This document shows positions 54,472-64,000 of a stretch of 64,000 nucleotides of DNA, piece after piece. Made by a program: the position numbers and the translations under genes. The notes under the pieces are model-generated. The model was not told the origin of the DNA. It worked only from the letters and a program-made list of their open reading frames with translations, and ran no database searches. How positions within the stretch are numbered: the first letter of the stretch is position 1; every line of letters starts with the position of its first letter. The stretch comes from Dactylonectria macrodidyma (taxonomy: Eukaryota > Ascomycota > Sordariomycetes > Hypocreales > Nectriaceae): the NCBI GenBank assembly GCA_020744425.1, contig JAGMUV010000014.1, positions 1,054,001 through 1,118,000 on the forward strand, in the 5' to 3' direction.

Positions 54472-54822
54472 CAAAGGAGATCACTCGGTTAGCCACCCTT
54501 GCCAGCGCTGGCAAACTACACCCAGACGATATGAAGGGCGCCACCATCGTGGTTAGCAACATCGGAACTATCGGGGGTTAGGTCGTGGCCCCGGTCGTTC
54601 TTACACTAAACACGGCCATTATTGCCATAGGAAAGGTCGAACAGGTGCCCGTTTTCGAGACGGATGAGAACGGGAACGATGCCATTGTGAAGAGGGATCG
54701 AGCAATCTTAAGCTAGAGTACTGACCATCGCGTGTTAGATGGCGCCATGCTCGCGAGGTGTGCCGAGGATGTCGCATCGTAGCTTACACGAGTTGAAGAG
54801 GGAAGTGTGATAGCCAATTAAG
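54472..54822 (+). pseudogene. Dihydrolipoamide acyltransferase (E2) C-terminal relic
   Basis: On the same strand, about 450 bases after the E1-beta relic. The frame reads ITRLATLASAGKLHPDDMKG, ATIVVSNIGTIGG, then IIAIGKVEQVPVF and DHRVLDGAMLARCAEDVA. DHRxxDG carries the catalytic His and Asp of E2 acyltransferases. Three stops (two TAG, one TAG-like at the SW/SA position) interrupt it. The lipoyl and E1-binding parts are not visible upstream. The pair suggests that a whole E1-beta plus E2 unit of a branched-chain 2-oxoacid dehydrogenase was copied here and then inactivated. Confidence 0.85.
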
Positions 54823-55250
54823 AATAGGCGGCAGAGTTTGAGTAGCATGAAGGCATAAAGTACCTCAGATGTGTTCAGTATACAGAGTCATGTGCGTGCC
54901 TAGCTAAATACCACTGTCGGTAGGTTGGCTGAGGGAAATGGAGGCTCGTCCATGGGCCAACGCCGGATGGGTTCCTAATACATAAAAGCAGAACGGTTAT
55001 GAGAAGAACTATAAATCATGTTGTAGCTTGGCTATTAGAACTCGAGGCAATCACCCTCCCCCCTTTTCCCCACATGTCCAAGCATTAGCCTGATGCCTCC
55101 ATAGACATACCGGGGTTAACGGCTCTTTACTAATTATAGTCTAGTCGACCCCGCCCCCGCATTCGACGAACGGCAATATATCTACGGATTACCGAGATCA
55201 GCTCCATCGCGCCGGGCGAAACAGCTCGGCACCATCCTCCATCAGCGACA
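54823..55250. other. Promoter region of TF3
   Basis: About 430 bases between the E2 relic and TF3. No gene or clear box seen. Confidence 0.5.
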
Positions 55251-57587
55251 ATGGCATGCAAGTCGTGCCGTGCTCGCAAGATCAAATGCGATCAGACGCG
55301 CCCAGCCTGCCAGAACTGCAGGCTGCGGTCAAGCCACTGCACCTACGTTGGCGAGAGGCGGACTCGTCCCGTCACAGACGGCAGCGGAACTGCTCGTCGG
55401 CCGTCCTTGTCGTCGCACTACCCACGGACGCCCTCGACATTGCCCGTGGTGGCACCTTCGTCGCAATCCATTAGCGAGGGTGACGACCATGATGAAGAGC
55501 GGCAGCCCATTCGCGGCACCGGTGACCCAGGCCTTAGTCCCACCGCCAACGGCCAACCGCCAACGTCCAACGAAATCGTTGTTCGCACAAATAGCCGCTT
55601 GGAAGCTGAGCATCCCTCCACGCTCCTGGACCGGATACTTGACGGCGACGACGGGAAGTACGACAGAGGTTGTCATCCTGCCGTGTGGATGCGGGTCGAG
55701 GACGGCGATGAGTACACGGGCCCGTCGTCTGGCATTTGCACCATATCGGACCTGGGATTGAATTGGCTGCGCAGCCACGTTGCTGATTCCGAAGAGCTCT
55801 GCGAGACGATCCAGGATATCCGGAACACCCTTCTGGCTCACCTGAGGCAAGCAAAGTGCATGCCCCGGGGGATTTCTTCGCCTTGCACTCACGGACGAGG
55901 TCCTACCTTAAAGCCGATGAGGTCTGGAGTTGTCAGAAAATATGTCGAGGCCTATTTTTCGACTGTTCAAACCACCTTCCCTGTGCTAGATCGTGAGCAG
56001 TTCGAGCTTCAGCTGGCGACCTTCGGTGCCGACCAAAATCGCGGGCCCTCTTCGTGGAGGGCCTTGTTCAGTGCCGTTTTAGCCTCAGGGTGTCGAGCCG
56101 CATTGTCGCTGGAGACGGCGGAGGCGTTCCAGGAGTCCGGACGCGAATCGTGGGAATACTTCCAAAACGCCTTGTCGTACGAATCTGAGATCATCCACAA
56201 TGCAACAGATCTCATGGCGGTGCAGGCTTACGCCGTCATGACCGTCTTCGCTCAGGGGTTGTCAAGCCCTCAGCGACTGGAATACACGCTGTGCTCCATC
56301 GCCTCGCGACTGGCGCAAAGCATTGGGCTCCATCGCCATCCTTCTCAAGAATGGAACCTTGGAAATGATGAAAAGCTGCATAGGACCCGCGTGTTCTGGG
56401 TCATCTATTGTCTCGACAAGACTATTGCCCTACGCTGCGGTAGGCCATCAGCCATCAACGACGACGAGGTCAGCTGCACCTTTCCCCGGAGCGTACGGCT
56501 GGCCTCCCATGGTGAATCTCCACAGGGTACTGCGAGCGCGGGCCAGGATTTCGACTTCTTCCTGTCGTTTACCAAACTTGCACGCATCTGCGGAGCTGTA
56601 TCCCGTAGGCTCTACTCAGCAACCTCCCTCTATACACCTTCGGCTCATCTATTGGAAACCATGGATCACTTGTTACAGGACCTCGATAGATGGAAGCAGC
56701 AGATTCCATCCGAGGTCCAGCCTGGAAGGCCCTTTGCGCGAATTGCCAATGCCAGGGGCCTGTCGCGTTTTCAGCTTCTTGTCTTACACTCTTCTTATTA
56801 CTATGTTTCATGCGCTATATGTCGCCGCTTTATGCCGCTTTTTACGAACAATGAAAATGATCAGTCAGTCATCACTCAAAGGACAATAAAACGAAACATT
56901 GAAGCCGCGAGATGCATGGTTCTGCTCACCAAACATCTTGACGTGGAGAGCTTCACCCCCGGCTGGTAAGTCCCGAATCTCACACTGAAGCCTGCGATAT
57001 TGAATCGCCTTCATCCTATTCCTTCATCTGACTTTTCATACTATAGGCTCGTGTTCTATTACCCCTTCACAGCTCTCACTACCATTTTCGTCCATGTAGT
57101 TTCCAATCCCGGCGATGCGTCAACGCTTAATGACATTGCTTTGATGGAAGTCGTCATTGGGTTTTTCGGCAGGCTGGAGTACATTACTTCCGGAGAGACT
57201 GCCTTTACAAAGACGAGCGAGTTTGTCCGGCAAGCCCGCCGCATTGCAAACCGACATACCGATGCCGCACGCTCTGACTCACGGGATCAAGCGTCTCCGC
57301 AACGCCATCACTCCCCAAATGATTCAACGTCATTACACACCGGAAACGAGATGCAGAATGGACAGATGGATGGGTTCGACCTACTTGTTGGGTGCCCGTC
57401 ACAACATGTCCGCCTTGCCACCGCAGAGACAGCTGTCGGCAGCAACAGGCAACGGACTCCCAGCGACGACATGTCCTCGCAGGCTCTATTTTCGGACGTC
57501 ATGAATATGTTAGAAAACAACCCAGTTGTCATGCCCGACGAGAGCTGGCTTGAAAACTGGGCTCCAACTGCTGTGACTGGTTCTTAG
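55251..57587 (+). CDS. Zn2Cys6 transcription factor TF3
   Basis: A Gal4-type regulator of 751 residues, exons 55251-56965 and 57047-57587, with an 81-nt intron in phase. The zinc cluster starts at residue 3 (MACKSCRARKIKC) and has the standard spacing C-x2-C-x6-C-x6-C-x2-C-x6-C. The fungal-specific domain covers about residues 220-480 (VRKYVEAYFSTVQTTFPVLDREQFE, QAYAVMTVFAQG, ASRLAQSIGLHRHPSQEW, RTRVFWVIYCLDKTIALRCGRPSAI). The C-terminal exon is membrane-unlike and ends in an acidic/aromatic tail. Its position beside a VOC dioxygenase-like gene and near the FAD monooxygenase suggests it controls them. Confidence 0.94.
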
Positions 57588-57976
57588 GCCGTCAACGATG
57601 CCCGTCTCTGCACACATTCTTCACCCTGCAACAAAGGCCAGGCTCCAATCTAGACACTCTTGCGTACCATCTGCCACGGCGATGACCGCCAGCCAATCAG
57701 CAACCAGTCGTAACGTATGCTAGCAGAACAGTGAAGAAAAACATCCCCTTGACCGCTGGCGCGGCCTGAGGCTCTGGTTCCCGCCATTTCCGAATGTTCA
57801 CAGACCCAAATTGAACAATGCGACTGGTTCAATTTGCTAAGATAAGAGTATCTTGATGCTGACATATTCGTCAACTGTTAGCACGAAACCACCCCTGCCT
57901 CTGCCCGAGCCCGAGCCCGAGCCCGGAACCCGAGCCTCATATCTCCATCGTCTTCACACATTGAGCCGATGGTCGT
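57588..57976. other. Convergent 3' region with GAGCCC repeat
   Basis: About 390 bases between TF3 and the VOC gene. It holds a GAGCCC run (57903-57925) and no gene. Confidence 0.5.
57903..57925 (+). repeat. (GAGCCC)n microsatellite
   Basis: Nearly four tandem units of the hexamer seen also at 52428 and 60649. Confidence 0.9.
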
Positions 57977-58576
57977 TCACATGCTAGCCAGGTCAGGCAT
58001 ACCCCGCGGGCCGTTTTCCTCGCGAACCTTCAAGACCTTCTCGTCTTCGCCACGCCGAAGACGATCGATCATGGCCTCGGCGTCAAAGTCGGTGCCGATG
58101 GGGTTCTCGGCGAACTTGACGCTCTTCATGAAGGCTGTTGCCTCGTTGACGGTGTCAAAGTTGTCGACTTGAGTTTCCAGCATGTTGCCGTCGGGGTCTT
58201 TGTAATATATGCTGGTCGTCGGCCCGTGGTTGACGCACCAGACCGGATCGATACCTCGTAGCTTGCGCTGGCGGTAGGCCAATAGGAGATCGCCCAACGT
58301 GTTGAAGCTGAAGGCAATGTGTTCCAGCCCACAGCTAGTGGCAACTTTGGGTGCCGTGCTCGGTATGCCAATGAGGGCCACTCTGTGATGCTCCTCGTCG
58401 TAGGTGACAAAAGAGATCATGTCATTGGCATACGTGACCGTGCCGCCGAGGAATTTGATGTAAAAGTCCTGCATGGTTTTCAGACTGGCCGTTCTCAAAA
58501 CAACATGGGCCAAGGTCGCAGGGGGAAGGACTTTGGAGCCGGGAAAATCGAAATCGGGCGTGATAGATGGAGACAT
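57977..58576 (-). CDS. VOC/glyoxalase-fold extradiol dioxygenase-like protein
   Basis: A 199-residue, single-exon protein of the vicinal-oxygen-chelate fold. The His-His-Glu metal triad of extradiol (catechol 2,3-) dioxygenases is in the right order: His in LAHVVLRT (about residue 24), His in GLEHIAF and Glu in NMLETQVDNF. HGPTTSIYYKDPDGN is the block usual before the last ligand. It would cleave a dihydroxylated aromatic ring or act on a related vicinal substrate. A glyoxalase or isomerase role cannot be ruled out. One-domain size is at the short end for ring-cleavage enzymes. It is convergent with TF3. Confidence 0.88.
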   Translation of the reverse strand: MSPSITPDFDFPGSKVLPPATLAHVVLRTASLKTMQDFYIKFLGGTVTYANDMISFVTYDEEHHRVALIGIPSTAPKVATSCGLEHIAFSFNTLGDLLLAYRQRKLRGIDPVWCVNHGPTTSIYYKDPDGNMLETQVDNFDTVNEATAFMKSVKFAENPIGTDFDAEAMIDRLRRGEDEKVLKVREENGPRGMPDLASM

Positions 58577-59256
58577 GTTCGCGTCCGTGAAGTAGAGCTA
58601 CTCTAGTTGACAGGAGCGATATGTGGCAGAACTGAGTAACAAGCACAATATATCTCACCAGAGCTCTATTTCACACCAGGTCTGACGTTTTCCCCGCTTA
58701 CCAATGTGCATTTGCCTTGCCCTTGCCATGGACGACGTCTCTCAATGAAACGGTTGGTTTGTCGAGGCTGCCCCCGCATTCTCCATCCTGGATGCCGAAG
58801 CCGAGCCCTGCCGTCCCTGCCGGGTCCACAGGGAACAGCGAGAGAATAAAGCGTTCCCGTCTGGCTGCATAATGCCATACACTACTCGGTGATTAGTTTC
58901 CAAAAGAGGAGGGAGAGAGCCCGAGAGATGCCTCTGTCATGCGAGACGGACGACCTCTGCGATCGTCCGCACCGCATAGACCATCAGTCTCAATCCAGTT
59001 ATCTGGCACTCTCATATCTTTTTCCAACCTTCTCGTTCGGCTTCAGTTGTTCTCTTCTTCACTTCTGTGTGTTTCAAGTGCTCATTCATTGAAGAGCCGT
59101 TGCCTACGAAATATTTCCGGTGTTTTGATGCAACGACACTTGAATTGGTCGACTTTTGTCAACGTTTCCTTTGGGACATCCCCAATATGCGTATCTAGTA
59201 AATATTGAATCCGTAACCTTCTCAAAGGCAGAGAGCGAGGAGATTTAGATCATCGC
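58577..59256. other. Intergenic region, no gene seen
   Basis: About 680 bases upstream of the VOC gene, up to the CTF1-like relic. No recognised coding frame or regulatory palindrome. Confidence 0.5.
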
Positions 59257-60220
59257 TCAATATCCCACCACCCTCTCTAAATGCACTGTTCTCGAGGCCG
59301 CCATAGTATCCTCAACCCAGTCGGATGACTGCAATATACTTGAACCGCTCTCTCCAAATACAGATATCGGATAGAATTCACACCCAGTCACGGCCACATC
59401 TTCGTTCGTTATCGTTACACTCGTATTGTGCCAACGCAACCCCGCTCCTTCGCCTCCGCATGATCCTGTCGTGGCCTCGCCGCCGTCCGAGACTTGTGCA
59501 GTGACCGCTTCGTCAAGACAGATGTAATTGCGGCTGGATTCCCTTCCCATGTCAGAAATTTCATTTAGATCTGTGTCTCCACTGAGCAAGGTGTGTAGAG
59601 CCCTGGCCAGAATCTGATCTGTTCGTATCCGCCCGTACTCAAGGATACGTCAAAGGCAAAGGCCACACCCAGGTACCAACATGGCTTCGCCATGAGAATT
59701 TTCAGATAGTTATTAGCGCTTACACCTCGCTGAATCTGTTTTAGACTCTGCGGCTGTCGGGGTGCCGTAGTGTGTTCAACCCTCACAAGGCCGACAATGT
59801 ATTGAATCGTGTCGGTGACCCAGTCGACTCCCTCGTAGTGTCGTTTATATACCTCCATCGCTTAACTCAGGATCTGAATACAGCGCCGCTTCAGCTTGAC
59901 GTTCTTGGTGTCGTGGCTTAAGGGCGGAGACAGTATCTCCACAACGATAATGTTTAGCAATAGAGGCAATGCTGTGCAGACAACGGCACTGATAGGTAGC
60001 CATCGAGCCAGTCGGAGCTTGAGGAGCTTCTCCAAACAGCCCGTCGTGCCCAAGACGGCCCCCTAGAGTCTGATACGGTTATCCTTGAGGACGTAGTCAT
60101 CCAACATGGAGTTTGTATAGAGGGCGGCGAACAGTAATAGTTAGTAAGAGTGAGAGCAATCTTGAGGAGCTAGTCGGCCGGTATCAGTGACTACCACGTA
60201 GGCGGATACAGGGAGGGAAC
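59257..60220 (-). pseudogene. CTF1-type Zn2Cys6 regulator relic, C-terminal part
   Basis: The minus strand from about 60200 encodes blocks of the cutinase-transcription-factor-1 type: YTNSMLDDYVLKDNRIRL, then TAG, then GAVLGTTGCLEKLLKLRLAR, WLPISAVVCTALPLLLNI, a TAA, and MEVYKRHYEGVDWVTDTIQYIVGLV. A further open frame reaches a stop at 59257. The zinc-cluster end is missing. The stops sit where Gln-type codons are likely (CAG to TAG). It cannot make a regulator. Related genes in Fusarium control cutinase and lipid use, but that role is known for the family only. Confidence 0.82.
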
Positions 60221-61870
60221 TCATGGCAGAGTGTTTACGCTACTAAGAGTTGAATGTGGGAGCCGTAGGTCGACTATCGGGCCAGAGCCGTATCTTGAGT
60301 AATTCGACAAGAATGTGGGAAGCTGGGATACGTCGGGCTATCGCTAAGGGACTCACGTGCGTTTCCAAGAGGGCGGAGACGAGTATTTCTATCATAGAGC
60401 AGTAATAGATGGTGACGTAACCCAGGCAACAGTAAAGAATGTAGTTAAACTCGAGCCCTCTAGATGTCTAGACTCTAGAACGCCTCAATGCTCCCACCCC
60501 ATATCCACGGGGGGCCGGGACGCACACAGACGCGGCTTGCAGATCCATGCGTCATCCTGCCTGTCAGAAGCCAGAGATCAACGCTCTATTCATGGGCTCC
60601 TATTGGCGTTCCCTCCACTGTGGTCTTGTTTCATGGATGCCTTACACAAGCCCGAGCCCGAGCCCGAGCCCGAAACCGGCAGCCACCCATGTCGGAACTA
60701 ACTTGCTACTTCGCAGACCACCACACATAGGTCGATTGAAGGCCATTAGATAGAAGTTGGCTAGCTTAGCCAATCCTCCTAGTGGGTCCCTTAACCAACT
60801 GCGACACTGCTTGGCGCGGGCCAAGGCGTTGGTGAACGAATACTTATGCCGGGGTTGGGCTGTCGTTGCGAATTAAGGACTGCGTACCGCTTTACCGTAA
60901 CCACCAATTGCCGAAATACATCTAGGTTTCCACTTTCGTAGCGTGGACGGGGAGACTTACTACTGCGAGGCGGGAGTGTCGGAATGCCACTCCACATATA
61001 ATCTGGTCGGCCGATCGGTCGCCGTGTTTGGAGGTGAGAAGCCATGGGATGAAGACTTTGTTCTCTCAGGTCAATGGAAAGAGGTGTCTGAAGGACGACC
61101 CCGAATCTTGGAGCTGCCGTCTGTCGTCGGAAACTAAATAGACGTGCATAGGCCCTCTGCCCCTTGCCACACACGCCAATTTTCCATTGCGTTGGACTTA
61201 ATTACAAGCAGCACGCAGATGAAGCGCAGGTGAACTCACAATTTCGCCGTGAGAAGCGGTGAGAGTTCTGACACACTGAATACCTAGATACCTTGCGGAG
61301 AATATCCGACAATCTTCACCAAGCCCCCGGGTAGGACATGTTCATCAACGTCACTTTTGAGGACTAACGTCCTCGGTAGACGCACTCGCAGGACCTTATG
61401 AAGACATTTGGATTCACCCGTCTTGCCTGTCTTTGGACTATGAGGTGCGTTATCTCCATTGTAAGGGCCCCGAAAAAGGTGCTAACATTTCTTTAAGCTG
61501 TACTTCCAAAGGCCGAGTTCTGCTTCATCCTCGGGAAGGATTGCAAGAATCAGTAGCAGCCCGAGCCGGCATACACCCGTAAGCCACATCTGCCAGCTGC
61601 GGCCGGCAATACGGAGCCCGAGCCGATTGCAGACTGCCCGATTAGTGTAACCCTCGGGCTCGCGGTTGGTGTCAAGTGATTTGTTGGTGGTCTTCGGGGC
61701 CGGGCGAATAAATCGAGCGCATTTTGGACAGGGCCGCTAGATCAGCTCTGCGTCACAGCCATACATCGTGTGCTCTTAATTTGTTCTCTCTGCTTCGCAG
61801 TTGTCTTCGACATCATTCCACTTTCAAATACGACCCATGACCATTTTTGATTTGCTCCGCCACAGTCAAT
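60221..61870. other. 1.65-kb region upstream of the FAD monooxygenase
   Basis: No intact gene. A GAGCCC run (60649-60673) and single CCCGAGCC motifs near 61558 and 61617 are present. A plus frame at 60943-61137 ends with protein-like residues (GEKPWDEDFVLSGQWKEV) and could be a scrap of a lost gene. The last 150 bases are the promoter and leader of the monooxygenase. Confidence 0.45.
60649..60673 (+). repeat. (GAGCCC)n microsatellite
   Basis: Four tandem units of GAGCCC/AGCCCG, the third such run within 8.3 kb. Confidence 0.9.
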
Positions 61871-63726
61871 ATGTCTGCTACAACTGATCAAGTCGAAGCT
61901 GCCGAGACCCTTGGCAGCGGCACCGTTCTGATCGCTGGCGGAGGGCCCGTGGGATTGCTCCTGGCAAGAGTCCTGTCCTATTACGGCGTGAAGTCTGTTC
62001 TTTTCGAGCGCAACAAGTCCACAACTAAGTGGCCCAAAATGGACCTCACAAACGCCCGATCAATGGAGATATTGAGGAAGCTGGGTCTCGCCGACGACTT
62101 ACGAGCCCAAGGCGTCCCAGCGCACATCGACCAAAACGTCCTCGTGTCCACTGGCCTGGGCACCGACGAGGCCATCACGAAGTGGGACCTCCCCAGCGTC
62201 GACAAGTTTCGCAAACAAATCCAGGAGAACAACGACGGCACCCAGCCGCTCGAGCCATGGCAGAGGATCTCCCAAGCCATCTTTGAGCGGTGGCTCAAGG
62301 AAATCTGCGAAAAAGACGGCTTCATTGACCTCCGCTACGGCCACAGGGTCGACTCTGTAGTCGACCGCAAGACAGGCGCTCGGGCTGTTGTGACTAATGC
62401 CGATACGGGAGTCAAGACGCTTTGGAACGCTGATTATGTTGCTGGATGCGATGGAGCCTCGAGTAAGGTTCGAGAGTCCCTCGGCATCTCTCTAGACGGC
62501 GGCCCCATGTACGTACATTCACTTTATAAGGCGATCAGCCAAGTTGCTCATTACCGTAACACAGTCCTGTATGTGTCCTACTCGTTCATTTCAAGTCTCG
62601 AGATCTCGCACGTCTGCACAAGCAAGGGCGCTTCTGGCACATTTTTCTTGTCGGAGAATCCGGTGGCTTCCAAGGTGCGGTCATTTCACAGGACGAAGAG
62701 GACACATGGACCACGCATCTGTTCATGCCGGCCGACGCAGAGACTGACAAGATTGGCTCCGAAGAAGCTGTTTACCGAGTGCTAGGTGGGCTCTACGGCA
62801 AGTTCGAGATCAAGATTGATGAAGTACTCGTAAGGTCCGTCTGGAGGCCCACGATCGCGACTGCAAAGCAGTACAGCAGCCTTCATCGACGTGTTTTGCT
62901 CGCAGGAGACTCGGCCCATCAAAATATCCCCACGGGCGGTTACGGGATGAACATGGGCATTGGCGATGCGTTCGACCTGGGCTGGAAGCTTGCTGCCGTC
63001 ATCAACGGTCATGCTCATCAAGATATCCTAAAGTCGTATGAGCCCGAACGCAAGTCCGTGGCCATCCGCAACGTTGCCCACTCCGGAGTTCACTTCTCAG
63101 TTCATAGCCACCTCGAGACGCTACTGTGCGCCCAGGATCCGCGTCTCGTGGACCAGGACACAGATGAGGGTCGCGAACTCCGCAGGAAGATTCACGAACA
63201 TTACCAGACACACGACGGTGAAAACAAGGATTTTGGTATTGAAATGGGGTATAGGTATGAATCCGCCATTGTTTTGCGACAAGAAGAAGATGGCCCGGAG
63301 CCCCTGTGGACGCCCCGTCACTACGTCCCTACTTCCTGGCCTGGTGGACGACCACCTCACGTCTTCCTGTCCGATGGTACGGCTCTATTCGATAAGTTCG
63401 GCAAGTTCTGGACGTTGCTGGTTTTCACCGAAGAGGAGGCGGGACAGGGCTTCTTCATCAGGGCAGCCACGGAACTGGGCATTCCATTGACAGTGGTCAG
63501 CGTCGCCAATGAAGAAAAGGCAGCCCGTCTCTACGAGCGAAGGCTTGTTCTCGTTCGCCCCGACCAGCATGTGGCTTGGAGGACTGATAAGGTGGACTCT
63601 TTCAATGTTGCCAACTCTACGTTGCGGGCCGTCACTGGCGGGAGCAACGTGGATATTGTCGGAGGGAGGGCTCTAGAATCACTGTCGAAAGAGATTATGC
63701 TGTCGAAGACGGCTGCTCTCATTTAG
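61871..63726 (+). CDS. FAD-dependent aromatic monooxygenase (phenol hydroxylase type)
   Basis: A flavoprotein hydroxylase of the PheA/TfdB/MhpA class, 599 residues, exons 61871-62508 and 62565-63726, with a 56-nt intron in phase. The dinucleotide-binding motif is VLIAGGGPVGLLLARVL, the DG motif VAGCDGASSKVRE and the GD motif RVLLAGDSAHQNIPTGGYGMN, which continues into NMGIGDAFDLGWKLAAV. The C-terminal 150 residues resemble the thioredoxin-like domain of phenol hydroxylases. The start ATG (MSATTDQVEA) is the second in frame and sits at the usual distance from the FAD motif. It would add a hydroxyl group to a phenolic ring using NAD(P)H and oxygen, giving a catechol that an extradiol enzyme could cleave. 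Confidence 0.94.
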
Positions 63727-63859
63727 CGAGATTATATAGTGTGGTCAAGGAGGATAGAATAGTATACATCAAGTTTGTCGATATGCCTCTATTCTCGGAA
63801 GTTAGTACTAGGTAATACAGTCCCCGTAAGGTCTGTAGTCTAGCTAGACTTGCCCCTTC

Positions 63860-64000
63860 TCAATCATCTTCCGTCACTCTATTAGCCAAAGCTGCAACTA
63901 ATGGGCCGAATCCTAAATTAAGAAGCAGTCAATATCATTGCGACGAATAGGCTGAATAGGCGTGCAAAACAAGATGACAAACTTACCGCGAACACCTCCA
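63860..64000 (-). CDS. 3' end of a gene running off the right edge
   Basis: The reverse strand from 64000 shows a short coding end (64000-63987), a GTAAGT donor at 63986, a TTTAG acceptor at 63914-63913 and an in-phase last exon (63912-63860) ending FGPLVAALANRVTEDD and TGA. The two pieces join in a consistent frame. Too little is visible to name the product. Confidence 0.45.

Noticed and set aside
52428..60673. CRISPR-like array from the GAGCCC runs
   Set aside because: The units are contiguous 6-mers without spacers, and the genome is eukaryotic.
60791..61174. 127-codon minus-strand frame
   Set aside because: Arg/Pro-rich with no family features. Likely accidental in GC-rich DNA.
14337..63726. 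Polyketide or peptide secondary-metabolite cluster
   Set aside because: Despite a P450, transporters and regulators, no PKS, NRPS, terpene or DMATS gene is in the window.

Overview
The window reads as nuclear DNA of a filamentous ascomycete, most like a Sordariomycete of the Fusarium type. The evidence is short introns (about 48-81 nt) with GTAAGT-like donors and CTAAC-like branch points, three intact Zn2Cys6 regulators, a pogo/Fot1-type transposon, many fungal SDR, MFS and P450 families, and stop codons of the CAG-to-TAG and CAA-to-TAA kind that RIP leaves in duplicated DNA. No rRNA, tRNA, CRISPR or bacterial-type operon was seen. Exon joints were worked out by hand from splice signals and reading-frame phase. 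In nearly every spliced gene the exon lengths sum to a multiple of three.

Region 1 (1-14.3 kb) is gene-poor. It holds two unrecognised proteins (1-1845 minus, partial; 3462-4989 plus) and two paralogous unknown proteins (6618-7526 plus; 10760-11698 minus). The paralogs point towards each other across a complete but RIP-mutated 1,860-bp Fot1-like element (8865-10724). Relics include a stop-riddled frame at 5303-5701 and one lone WD40 repeat at about 12.15 kb.

Region 2 (14.3-24.3 kb) has an MFS drug-type exporter split by a complete 3,040-bp hAT transposon. The element has 20-bp inverted ends and a perfect 8-bp target duplication, and the two halves of the gene still agree in frame. After it come an SDR-fold protein without the usual Tyr-Lys pair and a methionyl-tRNA synthetase relic that has lost its catalytic core.

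Region 3 (24.3-48.2 kb) is the most coherent part: aldo-keto reductase, class II aldolase, Zn2Cys6 regulator, LtnD-like hydroxyacid dehydrogenase, C11orf54-like zinc hydrolase, three SDRs, an SMP-30/gluconolactonase-type lactonase, a sugar transporter, a HAD sugar phosphatase, a second Zn2Cys6 regulator and an amino-acid transporter. Together this looks like a catabolic cluster for a sugar or sugar acid: import, oxidation to a lactone, hydrolysis to the acid, further oxidation, aldol cleavage and dephosphorylation. The hexamer CCGGAG/CTCCGG recurs in many of its promoters. The substrate cannot be read from the sequence.

Region 4 (50.2-64 kb) carries a P450, a Zn2Cys6 regulator, a VOC/extradiol-dioxygenase-like protein and a phenol-hydroxylase-type FAD monooxygenase, which suggests breakdown of an aromatic compound. 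Between them lie relics of a branched-chain 2-oxoacid dehydrogenase E1-beta, its E2, and a CTF1-type regulator, all broken mostly by C-to-T type stops. The 3' end of another minus-strand gene runs off the right edge.
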